Source: Deinandra increscens subsp. villosa (lineage: Eukaryota > Streptophyta > Magnoliopsida > Asterales > Asteraceae). From it: a DNA stretch of 64,000 nt. The notes below the pieces were generated by a model. That model was given only the letters and a program-made list of their open reading frames with translations, made no database searches and was not told the origin of the DNA. Location: assembly GCA_039602395.1 (NCBI GenBank), contig JBCNJP010000026.1, forward strand, positions 921,155 through 985,154, in the 5' to 3' direction. Below, piece by piece: positions 21,900 to 32,934 of this stretch. Both the position numbers and the translations under genes were made by a program. Positions within the stretch are counted from its first letter, which is position 1. Every line of letters begins with the position of its first letter.

Positions 21900-21985
21900 G
21901 TTGAGAATATTGTAGTTATTGGGCATAGCTGTTGTGGTGGAATTAAAGGACTCATGTCCATTCCTGATGAAGGAACCACTGCTAG
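21900..21985 (+). pseudogene. Beta-carbonic anhydrase HxxC exon
   Basis: A TTTCAG acceptor and a GCTAG|GTAATT donor enclose VENIVVIGHSCCGGIKGLM, then SIPDEGTTA. This matches the family block V-x-NIVVIGHSxCGGIKGL. The zinc-ligand His and Cys (H-S-C-C) are intact. The exon is a single copy, just upstream of the amplified region. Confidence 0.92.
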
Positions 21986-22286
21986 GTAATTAGTTAATAT
22001 GTTATTTACTAAAAGTATAAAACATGGGGTATGCCCGTGTGAAACGTGTGAGTAGCGTAAGTCACAAGAAACGCCGTCCCTATATGACATGAGAGTGAAA
22101 GAAAACCGGACCCACTCCTTTATCAACCAGTGAAAATTTTTAATTGATTTAAATAAATTGATAAATAATTTTAATTTTAATAAATAATTATAAACCACTC
22201 ACACTAGTCACTCACCATATAAGCTCTTACTCACATGGTTTAAAATTAAAAGTGATGGTAAGGTGAAGCCTATGTAGCAAATACTT
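21986..22286. other. Intron segment before the first 2.17-kb unit
   Basis: AT-rich, with a GC-richer patch at 22,020-22,115. No gene seen. Confidence 0.5.
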
Positions 22287-22882
22287 TTTCCTTCACACTC
22301 AATCTCATTTCATGGATGTTTCAAGGATAAATCATTGAAACTATGGCTTTTGAGCCGGACTTTAATGGGCCGTCAATTTAAAATAACTAACTATATGTGT
22401 GTTTTATTTTTTTTTGAGTCTTGTATCAGTTTAACCTAAAGTATTGATATATATAAAAGGTGTACAAATATATAAAAAAAAGTATACAATGTTTTTAGTT
22501 TATTATTGTCGGTCTTAAAACTGAATAAAGGATAAGGGTTTGTAACAAGAACATTGAAAATGGGTCCATTTTTAATTCGCTTTAAGCATTCAAAACAATT
22601 AAGTTGTCGCCCCTGTCTCACTCACTAACACATAATCGAGTTATATGTATGTTTTATTATGCCTCTAGCTACAAAAAAGGTACGAAACAATGGGACGCCA
22701 TTGAAAGTTTAACTAGGCAAACACTTGTATGCTAGTACTTTATGTATCATGGTTATACGATTCTTGTTCTTTCTGCTTTAATTTCGTTTGTGTCACAAGA
22801 CCCCTATAACTCCTTGTTAAGATAATTACAAAATAAAATCTTATGCAATTTAATAATTTGGTTTTGCATATCTAATTAGCAG

Positions 22883-22988
22883 TGATTTCATTGAGCAATG
22901 GGTTAAAATTGGTTTACCTGCAAAGAGTAAGGTCAAAGCAGATTGCTACAATTTGAGGTATTCAGATCTATGTATCAAGTGTGAAAAG
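22883..22988 (+). pseudogene. Beta-carbonic anhydrase FIEQW exon, unit 1
   Basis: Reads SDFIEQWVKIGLPAKSKVKA, then DCYNLRYSDLCIKCEK. It has a TAGCAG acceptor and an AAG|GTGAGA donor. The donor is followed by a near-perfect 16-bp duplication of GTGAAAAGGTGAGAAG, giving a second possible donor. Confidence 0.92.
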
Positions 22989-23287
22989 GTGAGAAGGTGT
23001 GAAAAGGTGAGAAGGTATGTACACCTTATCGTAATTTTCATAATTTAAATTATTACCAATTAATTATAATAATTTTTATTATTAGTATATACAATAAATA
23101 AATGATGCGTATTGTTTCTTTATTAAAAATGATTAAGTTATGAACCCTCTTAATCATCTTATGATTTTGTACACAATTAATTAGTTCCGAGTAAACACAT
23201 CTTTTCTTTATATATAATTAACTTAAAATTTATCCGATTTTATTATTTTTTAAAAATAAAACCAGGAAGCTGTGAATGTATCTCTGG

Positions 23288-23920
23288 TAGGGGTGAACAT
23301 GGTTCAGTTCAGTTCGGTTTTATGCTCTAACCAAACTGAAAAACCAACGCTTCCTAGAAAAACAAACCATTCGGTTTTGATTTTTTCCGGTTTCGGTTCG
23401 GATTCAGTTTTTTTTCTTCATATGTGGTTAAAATAATTTTAAACTTTATATGTCTAGTCTTAAAAGATAAATAGATAATAAGCAACTATCGTTATAGCCA
23501 CCAAATAAAAAAAACAAAAACACGTGTAACCATACAATATATTTTATATTCAGATCTTAACCCCAATCTTTATCGTCTTCGATGGTAAGAAGAGGAAAGA
23601 ATAGGAGTTGCAAATTAATAATGAAATAACATATTAAGAGGGGGCTCGAACTTGAGGCATCTTGGTGGTTTGCAAATATAAGTATGAACTGAGCCACACA
23701 AGAATTTTAAATAATTGCAGTTAAGATAATTAAAATATACTTACATATCTATATAAACTTAAAAACTTATATAAATTATTCATTCAGTTTGGTTCGGTTT
23801 TTTCTTCATCCAAAATTGAAACCAAATCATAAGTTTTGGTTCGGTCTTTTTCAGTCATTACTTCGGTTTGGTTTTTTTCGGTTTAGTTTTTACGGTTTTT
23901 TCGGTTTTTTGCTCACCCCT
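23288..23920. mobile_element. 633-bp inserted element in the last exon, unit 1
   Basis: Starts TAGGGGTGAAC and ends GCTCACCCCT, short terminal inverted repeats. Subterminal regions are full of CGGTTTGGTT/TTCGGTTT words. It splits the codons between VSLG and GNLLTYPF and is flanked by CTCTGG or a shorter duplicated word. No ORF, so it is non-autonomous. TAGGGGTG ends recall hAT-type elements, but an 8-bp target duplication is not seen. Confidence 0.8.
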
Positions 23921-25050
23921 CTGGGAAACCTTTTGACATATCCATTTGTGAGAGAAGCTTTGGTCAACAAAAAACTATAGGGAGTACATTATGATTTTGT
24001 CAATGAAGCTTTTGACCTTTGGAATCTTGACTTTGACATTTCATCTTGACTTGAATGAGGGTTCACTCTTGAACCTTGATCACATAACTGTCTTTTAATC
24101 TATTTGTGAGAGAAGCTTTGGTCAACAAAAAACTATCACTAAAGGGAGTACATTATGATTTTGTGAATGAAGCTTTTGACCTTTGGAATCTTGACTTTGA
24201 CATTTCATCTCGACTTCATTTTCTGTGTCAGGGTCAGATTCATCGCCTTCTTCTCTCTGTTGCATTTAGGTATTTTTTGTGTTGGCCTCCATGTTCTGTT
24301 AAATTGAAGTTCATGTCATAAGTTTTTTGTTGGATACTCTCGGTGGACCATGATTCAAGGACACAAAGAAGAGAGAAATATGTACTCCATCTGTGGCAGA
24401 TAATGATAATGTGTGTTTGAATATGTGTCCTTGAATTATGGCAGATGGACCATAAGTTTCCTTCACACTCACTCTCATTTCATGGATGTTTCAAGGATAA
24501 ATCATTGAAACTATGGCTTTTGAGCCGGACTTTAATGGGCCGTCAATTTAAAATAACTAACTATATGTGTGTTTTTTTTTTTGAGTCTTGTATTAGTTTA
24601 ACCTAAAGTATTGATATATATAAAAGGTGTACAAATATATATAAAAAAAGTATACAATGTTTTTAGTTTATTATTGTCGGTCTTAAAACTGAATAAAGGA
24701 TAAGGGTTTGTAACATGAACATTGAAAATGGGTCCATTTTTAATTCGCTTTAAGCCTTCAAAACAATTAAGTTGTCGCCCCTGTCTCACTCACTAACACA
24801 TAATCGAGTTATATGTATGTTTTATTATGCCTCTAGCTACAAAAAAGGTACGAAACAATGGGACGCCATTGAAAGTTTAACTAGGCAAACACTTGTATGC
24901 TAGTACTTTATGTATCATGGTTATACGATTCTTGTTCTTTCTGCTTTAATTTCGTTTGTGTCACAAGACCCCTATAACTCCTTGTTAAGATAATTACAAA
25001 ATAAAATCTTATGCAATTTAATAATTTGGTTTTGCATATCTAATTAGCAG

Positions 25051-25156
25051 TGATTTCATTGAGCAATGGGTTAAAATTGGTTTACCTGCAAAGAGTAAGG
25101 TCAAAGCAGATTGCTACAATTTGAGGTATTCAGATCTATGTATCATGTGTGAAAAG
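25051..25156 (+). pseudogene. Beta-carbonic anhydrase FIEQW exon, unit 2
   Basis: Same exon with intact splice sites. The codon before the final CEK is ATG instead of AAG. Confidence 0.92.
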
Positions 25157-25456
25157 GTGAGAAGGTGTGAAAAGGTGAGAAGGTATGTACACCTTATCGT
25201 AATTTTCATAATTTAAATTATTACCAATTAATTATAATAATTTTTATTATTAGTATATACAATAAATAAATGATGCGTATTGTTTCTTTATTAAAAATGA
25301 TTAAGTTATGAACCCTCTTAATCATCTTATGATTTTGTACACAATTAATTAGTTCCGAGTAAACACATCTTTTCTTTATATATAATTAACTTAAAATTTA
25401 TCTGATTTCTATTATTTTTTAAAAATAAAACCAGGAAGCTGTGAATGTATCTCTGG

Positions 25457-26091
25457 TAGGGGTGAACATGGTTCAGTTCAGTTCGGTTTTATGCTCTAAC
25501 CAAACTGAAAAACCAACGCTTCCTAGAAAAACAAACCATTCGGTTTTGATTTTTTTCCGGTTTCGGTTCGGATTCAGTTTTTTTTCTTCATATGTGGTTA
25601 AAATAATTTTAAACTTTATATGTCTAGTCTTAAAAGATAAATAGATAATAAGCAACTATCGTTATAGCCACCAAATAAAAAAAACAAAAACACGTGTAAC
25701 CATACAATATATTTTATATTCAGATCTTAACCCCAATCTTTATCGTCTTCGATGGTAAGAAGAGGAAAGAATAGGAGTTGCAAATTAATAATGAAATAAC
25801 ATATTAAGAGGGGGCTCGAACTTGAGGCATCTTGGTGGTTTGCAAATATAAGTATGAACTGAGCCACACAAGGATTTTAAATAATTGCAGTTAAGATAAT
25901 TAAAATATACTTACATATCTATATAAACTTAAAAACTTATATAAATTATTCATTCTAGTTTGGTTCGGTTTTTTCTTCATCCAGAATTGAAACCAAATCA
26001 TAAGTTTTGGTTCGGTCTTTTTCAGTCATTACTTCGGTTTGGTTTTTTTCGGTTTAGTTTTTACGGTTTTTTCGGATTTTTGCTCACCCCT
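25457..26091. mobile_element. Same inserted element, unit 2
   Basis: Identical position and ends as in unit 1 (635 bp). Co-amplified with the unit. Confidence 0.8.
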
Positions 26092-27223
26092 CTGGGAAAC
26101 CTTTTGACATATCCATTTGTGAGAGAAGCTTTGGTCAACAAAAAACTATAGGGAGTACATTATGATTTTGTCAATGAAGCTTTTGACCTTTGGAATCTTG
26201 ACTTTGACATTTCATCTTGACTTGAATGAGGGTTCACTCTTGAACCTTGATCACATAACTGTCTTTTAATCTATTTGTGAGAGAAGCTTTGGTCAACAAA
26301 AAACTATCACTAAAGGGAGTACATTATGATTTTGTGAATGAAGCTTTTGACCTTTGGAATCTTGACTTTGACATTTCATCTCGACTTCATTTTCTGTGTC
26401 AGGGTCAGATTCATCGCCTTCTTCTCTCTGTTGCATTTAGGTATTTTTTGTGTTGGCCTCCATGTTCTGTTAAATTGAAGTTCATGTCATAAGTTTTTTG
26501 TTGGATACTCTCGGTGGACCATGATTCAAGGACACAAAGAAGAGAGAAATATGTACTCCATCTGTGGCAGATAATGATAATGTGTGTTTGAATATGTGTC
26601 CTTGAATTATGGCAGATGGACCATAAGTTTCCTTCACACTCACTCTCATTTCATGGATGTTTCAAGGATAAATCATTGAAACTATGGCTTTTGAGCCGGA
26701 CTTTAATGGGCCGTCAATTTAAAATAACTAACTATATGTGTGTTTTATTTTTTTTGAGTCTTGTATCAGTTTAACCTAAAGTATTGATATATATAAAAGG
26801 TGTACAAATATATATAAAAAAAGTATACAATGTTTTTAGTTTATTATTGTCGGTCTTAAAACTGAATAAAGGATAAGGGTTTGTAACATGAACATTGAAA
26901 ATGGGTCCATTTTTAATTCGCTTTAAGCCTTCAAAACAATTAAGTTGTCGCCCCTGTCTCACTCACTAACACATAATCGAGTTATATGTATGTTTTATTA
27001 TGCCTCTAGCTACAAAAAAGGTACGAAACAATGGGACGCCATTGAAAGTTTAACTAGGCAAACACTTGTATGCTAGTACTTTATGTATCATGGTTATACG
27101 ATTCTTGTTCTTTCTGCTTTAATTTCGTTTGTGTCACAAGACCCCTATAACTCCTTGTTAAGATAATTACAAAATAAAATCTTATGCAATTTAATAATTT
27201 GGTTTTGCATATCTAATTAGCAG

Positions 27224-27329
27224 TGATTTCATTGAGCAATGGGTTAAAATTGGTTTACCTGCAAAGAGTAAGGTCAAAGCAGATTGCTACAATTTGAGGT
27301 ATTCAGATCTATGTATCAAGTATGAAAAG
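27224..27329 (+). pseudogene. Beta-carbonic anhydrase FIEQW exon, unit 3
   Basis: Same exon. The last Cys codon of the CEK end is TAT (Tyr). Confidence 0.92.
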
Positions 27330-27628
27330 GTGAGAAGGTGTGAAAAGGTGAGAAGGTATGTACACCTTATCGTAATTTTCATAATTTAAATTATTACCAA
27401 TTAATTATAATAATTTTTATTATTAGTATATACAATAAATAAATGATGCGTATTGTTTCTTTATTAAAAATGATTAAGTTATGAACCCTCTTAATCATCT
27501 TATGATTTTGTACACAATTAATTAGTTCCGAGTAAACACATCTTTTCTTTATATATAATTAACTTAAAATTTATCTGATTTTATTATTTTTTAAAAATAA
27601 AACCAGGAAGCTGTGAATGTATCTCTGG

Positions 27629-28261
27629 TAGGGGTGAACATGGTTCAGTTCAGTTCGGTTTTATGCTCTAACCAAACTGAAAAACCAACGCTTCCTAGAA
27701 AAACAAACCATTCGGTTTTGATTTTTTTCCGGTTTCGGTTCGGATTCAGTTTTTTTTCTTCATATGTGGTTAAAATAATTTTAAACTTTATATGTCTAGT
27801 CTTAAAAGATAAATAGATAATAAGCAACTATCGTTATAGCCACCAAATAAAAAAACCAAAACACGTGTAACCATACAATATATTTTATATTCAGATCTTA
27901 ACCCCAATCTTTATCGTCTTCGATGGTAAGAAGAGGAAAGAATAGGAGTTGCAAATTAATAATGAAATAACATATTAAGAGGGGGCTCGAACTTGAGGCA
28001 TCTTGGTGGTTTGCAAATATAAGTATGAACTGAGCCACACAAGGATTTTAAATAATTGCAGTTAAGATAATTAAAATATACTTACATATCTATATAAACT
28101 TAAAAACTTATATAAATTATTCATTCAGTTTGGTTCGGTTTTTTCTTCATCCAGAATTGAAACCAAATCATAAGTTTTGGTTCGGTCTTTTTCAGTCATT
28201 ACTTCGGTTTGGTTTTTTTCGGTTTAGTTTTTACGGTTTTTTCGGGTTTTTGCTCACCCCT
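27629..28261. mobile_element. Same inserted element, unit 3
   Basis: 633 bp at the identical exon position. Confidence 0.8.
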
Positions 28262-29393
28262 CTGGGAAACCTTTTGACATATCCATTTGTGAGAGAAGCT
28301 TTGGTCAACAAAAAACTATAGGGAGTACATTATGATTTTGTCAATGAAGCTTTTGACCTTTGGAATCTTGACTTTGACATTTCATCTTGACTTGAATGAG
28401 GGTTCACTCTTGAACCTTGATCACATAACTGTCTTTTAATCTATTTGTGAGAGAAGCTTTGGTCAACAAAAAACTATCACTAAAGGGAGTACATTATGAT
28501 TTTGTGAATGAAGCTTTTGACCTTTGGAATCTTGACTTTGACATTTCATCTCGACTTCATTTTCTGTGTCAGGGTCAGATTCATCGCCTTCTTCTCTCTG
28601 TTGCATTTAGGTATTTTTTGTGTTGGCCTCCATGTTCTGTTAAATTGAAGTTCATGTCATAAGTTTTTTGTTGGATACTCTCGGTGGACCATGATTCAAG
28701 GACACAAAGAAGAGAGAAATATGTACTCCATCTGTGGCAGATAATGATAATGTGTGTTTGAATATGTGTCCTTGAATTATGGCAGATGGACCATAAGTTT
28801 CCTTCACACTCACTCTCATTTCATGGATGTTTCAAGGATAAATCATTGAAACTATGGCTTTTGAGCCGGACTTTAATGGGCCGTCAATTTAAAATAACTA
28901 ACTATATGTGTGTTTTATTTTTTTTTGAGTCTTGTATCAGTTTAACCTAAAGTATTGATATATATAAAAGGTGTACAAATATATAAAAAAAAGTATACAA
29001 TGTTTTTAGTTTATTATTGTCGGTCTCAAAACTGAATAAAGGATAAGGGTTTGTAACATGAACATTGAAAATGGGTCCATTTTTAATTCGCTTTAAGCCT
29101 TCAAAACAATTAAGTTGTCGCCCCTGTCTCACTCACTAACACATAATCGAGTTATATGTATGTTTTATTATGCCTCTAGCTACAAAAAAGGTACGAAACA
29201 ATGGGACGCCATTAAAAGTTTAACTAGGCAAACACTTGTATGCTAGTACTTTATGTATCATGGTTATACGATTCTTGTTCTTTCTGCTTTAATTTCGTTT
29301 GTGTCACAAGACCCCTATAACTCCTTGTTAAGATAATTACAAAATAAAATCTTATGCAATTTAATAATTTGGTTTTGCATATCTAATTAGCAG

Positions 29394-29499
29394 TGATTTC
29401 ATTGAGCAATGGGTTAAAATTGGTTTACCTGCAAAGAGTAAGGTCAAAGCAGATTGCTACAATTTGAGGTATTCAGATCTATGTATCAAGTGTGAAAAG
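29394..29499 (+). pseudogene. Beta-carbonic anhydrase FIEQW exon, unit 4
   Basis: Same exon as unit 1, with intact splice sites and the duplicated donor. Confidence 0.92.
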
Positions 29500-29798
29500 G
29501 TGAGAAGGTGTGAAAAGGTGAGAAGGTATGTACAACTTATCGTAATTTTCATAATTTAAATTATTACCAATTAATTATAATAATTTTTATTATTAGTATA
29601 TACAATAAATAAATGATGCGTATTGTTTCTTTATTAAAAATGATTATGTTATGAACCCTCTTAATCATCTTATAATTTTGTACACAATTAATCAGTTCCG
29701 AGTAAACACATCTTTTCTTTATATATAATTAACTTAAAATTTATCTGATTTTATTATTTTTTAAAAATAAAACCAGGAAGCTGTGAATGTATCTCTGG

Positions 29799-30435
29799 TA
29801 GGGGTGAACATGGTTCAGTTCAGTTCGGTTTTATGCTCTAACCAAACTGAAAAACCAACGCTTCCTAGAAAAACAAACCATTCGGTTTTGATTTTTTTCC
29901 GGTTTCGGTTCGGATTCAGTTTTTTTCTTCATATGTGGTTAAAATAATTTTAAACTTTATATGTCTAGTCTTAAAAGATAAATAGATAATAAGCAACTAT
30001 CGTTATAGCCACCAAATAAAAAAAACAAAAACACGTGTAACCATACAATATATTTTATATTCAGATCTTAACCCCAATCTTTATCGTCTTCGATGGTAAG
30101 AAGAGGAAAGAATAGGAGTTGCAAATTAATAATAAAATAACATATTAAGAGGGGGCTCGAACTTGAGGCATCTTGGTGGTTTGCAAATATAAGTATGAAC
30201 TGAGCCACACAAGAATTTTAAATAATTGCAGTTAAGATAATTAAAATATACTTACATATCTATATAAACTTAAAAACTTATATAAATTATTCATTCAGTT
30301 TGGTTCGGTTTTTTCTTCATCCAGAATTGAAACCAAATCATAAGTTTCGGTTCGGTCTTTTTCAGTCATTACTTCGGTTTGGTTTTTTTCGGTTTAGTTT
30401 TTACGGTTTTGTTTTTCGGTTTTTTGCTCACCCCT
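29799..30435. mobile_element. Same inserted element, unit 4
   Basis: 637 bp at the identical exon position. Slightly longer near the right end (an extra GTTTT-type stretch). Confidence 0.8.
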
Positions 30436-30616
30436 CTGGGAAACCTTTTGACATATCCATTTGTGAGAGAAGCTTTGGTCAACAAAAAACTATAGGGAGT
30501 ACATTATGATTTTGTCAATGAAGCTTTTGACCTTTGGAATCTTGACTTTGACATTTCATCTCGACTTGAATGAGGGTTCACTCTTGAACCTTGATCACAT
30601 AACTGTCTTTTAATCT

Positions 30617-30804
30617 ATTTGTGAGAGAAGTTTTGGTCAACAAAAAACTATCACTAAAGGGAGTACATTATGATTTTGTGAATGAAGCTTTTGACCTTTG
30701 GAATCTTGACTTTGACATTTCATCTCGACTTGAATGAGGGTTCACTCTTGAATCTTGATCACATAACTGTCTTTTAATCTATAAAAGTAACCATGCTTAA
30801 TAAA
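30617..30804 (+). pseudogene. Beta-carbonic anhydrase terminal exon and 3' UTR
   Basis: Encodes VREVLVNKKLSLKGVHYDF, then VNEAFDLWNLDFDISSRLE, then TGA at 30,735. This matches the family C-terminus (REALVNKTLSLKGAHYDFVN, LWNLDF). AATAAA at 30,799 is a plausible polyadenylation signal. An upstream duplicate of this exon in the same unit carries a TAG in place of the SLK codons. This downstream copy is intact. Confidence 0.88.
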
Positions 30805-32600
30805 GGTCTTTAATTAAGTTTTGAATTGCATCAAAATAGTATAGTTTTTTTTAATGAATCTTGTACATGTATTTCACGTTTTGACGTATCGTTTTTTTAT
30901 TTTATTTAATTAACGTTGTTTCTTCCGAGGAAAATGTCTTCTACATGTTTCAAAAGATGTGCTTATAGATGTGTCGTTACTATGTGATTTTTTGAAGATA
31001 TTATTAAAGTAAAATCCGGTCACTTGACTTAAGAATCGTTTTCTTGGATCAAAATGTTGTGAATCGATTTTGACATATTTGGGTTTGGCAATTGTGGGTC
31101 TTTGATTTTTTGGGCTAGTAAATTGTCGGCTATCCATAACACAAAATGCCTCCAATGTGATGATCACAAAATCGGAAGAGTACAATAATTGAGTATCGAG
31201 AGGGTTTTTAGGCTTAGGGTATTTGCTTTTTAAGGTTTTGTATCATACATTTTTAAGTTGTCATGGTCCAACGGCTTTAATGTCACATTTGTATCTAAAC
31301 AAGCTTAAATATTATGGCATATATTAGATTAGAGGTGTTGATAAACTACTCAAACCAGGGGCGGATCTATCTAGGACCCAGTGAGGTTCTAGGCATCCAC
31401 GTGTAAAATTTATGGGAAATTACTTGAATCGAATGATTTGTGAAAATGACCTATTTTTAGCTGGGGTTGGCACCCCAGGTTTGTGAAAATAATTTGTTTT
31501 TAGCTATATTCGGCACCCAATACACCCAAAGTTATCAAATACCAAGATAAAATTAACTTATTTTAATACTTTTTTGTTACTTTTTTTTACACCCACAAAA
31601 CAATTTTTTGGATCCGCATTTTTCAACTCATAAAAGTCGTTCGGTCTGGTAATGACAATTTTACACATTTAAACCTGGAACGGGTAGTATAAACAAACCG
31701 ATCATTTAACATTTTGTTGGCTTAATAAATACAATTTTGTGTATTTTATTATATCCATAAATCATCACTTATGTATATACATACAAACTACTACAAACTA
31801 CAACAATGTTTATTTACTATTTTATCTTGAATTACCTTTCTTTACATTAAAGGTAAAATAGTAAAAAAACAAATTATTATATTAATTAGTTCTTTTAACT
31901 CTATTATAATAATTAATTATTTTATTTAAAACAAATTATTTTTTTAATGTAAAACTTAATTGGTTCTTGTAATGATTATTTCTTTTAATTTACTATAATC
32001 AGTTAAATTATAATTTATTAAATAGAAAGCTATAATTTCTTTATGTTTTTTAATTTTTAATGTTTCCTTTAAAAGATTTCATGAAATGACTAAAGTGCCC
32101 CTGACTTAACGATGATTTTTAACACCGTTAGTGGTAAACGACTTTTTATAAAACATGTTGAAAACATAAAGGATGTCGGGTATAACAACTTCATTTAAAA
32201 GACCAAATTCGAAATCACGGTAAAACATAAAGGACATTCTGTATAATTTACTCTTAAATTAAAGAAAACCATCTAAAAGCATTTAGATCTATCACATTCC
32301 TCATACCACACCCCATCTTCAAATTTTAAGAAAAAAAAAACATTTAAAAACCTTTATGCAAATTTAAATTTTGTGTTTTGATGTGTTTATTTTTATCAAA
32401 GTTTGAGCGTAAATTTTTTTCAAACATGGTCTCTCAATTTAATTTTTGTTTGATTAACAAGGTGAATGCCTTTTCTATCTACATTTCGATAGTCGAAACC
32501 GAGTCGTCAAGACTTAATACGCTTCTTATTTACGTATCTTATCACGTCAGTTTCATCGCTTCAACGTGTGATAGATGTTTTATAGTTAATATTATTAATC
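30805..32600. other. AT-rich intergenic DNA
   Basis: No recognisable gene. A 91-codon minus-strand frame (30,910-31,185) and an 88-codon plus frame (32,378-32,644) have no identifiable domain. A hAT-like remnant and a Helitron-like end are listed separately. Confidence 0.5.
31356..31617. mobile_element. hAT-like MITE remnant
   Basis: The left end CAGGGGCGGATCTA is a frequent terminal sequence of plant hAT-type MITEs. About 255 bp on, GGATCCGC (31,610) matches the inner part of the opposite end, but the outer CCCTG is gone. The length and lack of ORF suit a MITE. Confidence 0.45.
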
Positions 32601-32604
32601 ACAG

Positions 32605-32644
32605 GGGTATTTATGTCCGTGTAGTACACGGGTTACTAACCTAG
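32605..32644 (+). mobile_element. Helitron-like 3' end with CTAG
   Basis: Hairpin CCGTGT-AGT-ACACGG (perfect 6-bp stem, 32,617-32,631), 9 nt, then CTAG followed by T. Hairpin, short spacer and CTRR next to T is the Helitron 3' terminus layout. The 5' TC end was not identified. Confidence 0.55.
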
Positions 32645-32930
32645 TAATGAATAAGTAAAGATTCTCCAACAAATTCACGCTATATATCCATGGAGATGTT
32701 ATCCTTCCAAACTTTTAGGGGGTCTTACGTCATTCCACAAAACTTCCAGGCCCATTTTCATACCTTTTACAACTTATAAAACGTCCAAGTCTCTCCAAAC
32801 GACGTCGTAAAAGCCACCCTACCCGCCCATATTAAATTAGGAAGTCAACAATACTACCGTGATATACACAACAACGAACGTATGACCGTTTTATCCGTTT
32901 CACCTCCCTCTTTAACGCTCCTCAAAATAC
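32645..32930 (+). promoter_or_regulatory. Upstream region of the DUF936 exon
   Basis: Short unique region between a Helitron-like end and the leader repeat. It would hold the promoter of the DUF936 gene if transcribed. No TATA box could be assigned with confidence. Confidence 0.25.
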
Positions 32931-32934
32931 GCTC

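Larger units (their letters stand above)
22287..24456 (+). repeat. 2.17-kb tandem unit, copy 1
   Basis: Begins TTTCCTTCACACTCA and contains, in order: an intron part, the FIEQW exon (22,883-22,988), an intron, and the 5' piece of the last exon (23,266-23,287). These are followed by a 633-bp insertion (23,288-23,920), the rest of the last exon, a second copy of the last exon (24,102-24,216), and a 240-bp filler (24,217-24,456). It is almost identical to the next units, so amplification is recent. Confidence 0.95.
24457..26627 (+). repeat. 2.17-kb tandem unit, copy 2
   Basis: Same order as copy 1. FIEQW exon at 25,051-25,156, split last exon at 25,435-25,456, insertion at 25,457-26,091. Differences are a few substitutions and homopolymer length changes. 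Copy 2 changes one Lys codon of the FIEQW exon to Met. Confidence 0.95.
26628..28797 (+). repeat. 2.17-kb tandem unit, copy 3
   Basis: Same order. FIEQW exon at 27,224-27,329, split last exon at 27,607-27,628, insertion at 27,629-28,261. One Cys codon near the exon's end is Tyr here (TAT), a private change. Confidence 0.95.
28798..30737 (+). repeat. 2.17-kb tandem unit, copy 4 (ends in the natural gene end)
   Basis: FIEQW exon at 29,394-29,499, split last exon at 29,777-29,798, insertion at 29,799-30,435. The second last-exon copy (about 30,617-30,737) runs into DISSRLE-stop and a 3' UTR. It does not run into the 240-bp filler found in units 1-3. This shows which end is ancestral. Confidence 0.93.
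19644..30804 (+). pseudogene. Beta-carbonic anhydrase pseudogene with amplified 3' half
   Basis: Four plant beta-carbonic anhydrase exon types occur in order on the plus strand. The active-site exon is at 19,644-19,763, the HxxC exon at 21,900-21,985, the FIEQWVKIGLPAK exon in four copies, and the last exon in multiple copies. The enzyme interconverts CO2 and bicarbonate in chloroplast or cytosol using a zinc held by Cys, His and Cys. N-terminal exons are missing. The active-site exon has a lost zinc ligand and a stop, the last exon is split by an insertion in every copy, and part of the gene is tandemly repeated. A natural stop (30,735-30,737) and an AATAAA signal (30,799) mark the original 3' end. 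A functional protein is not possible as it stands. Confidence 0.9.
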
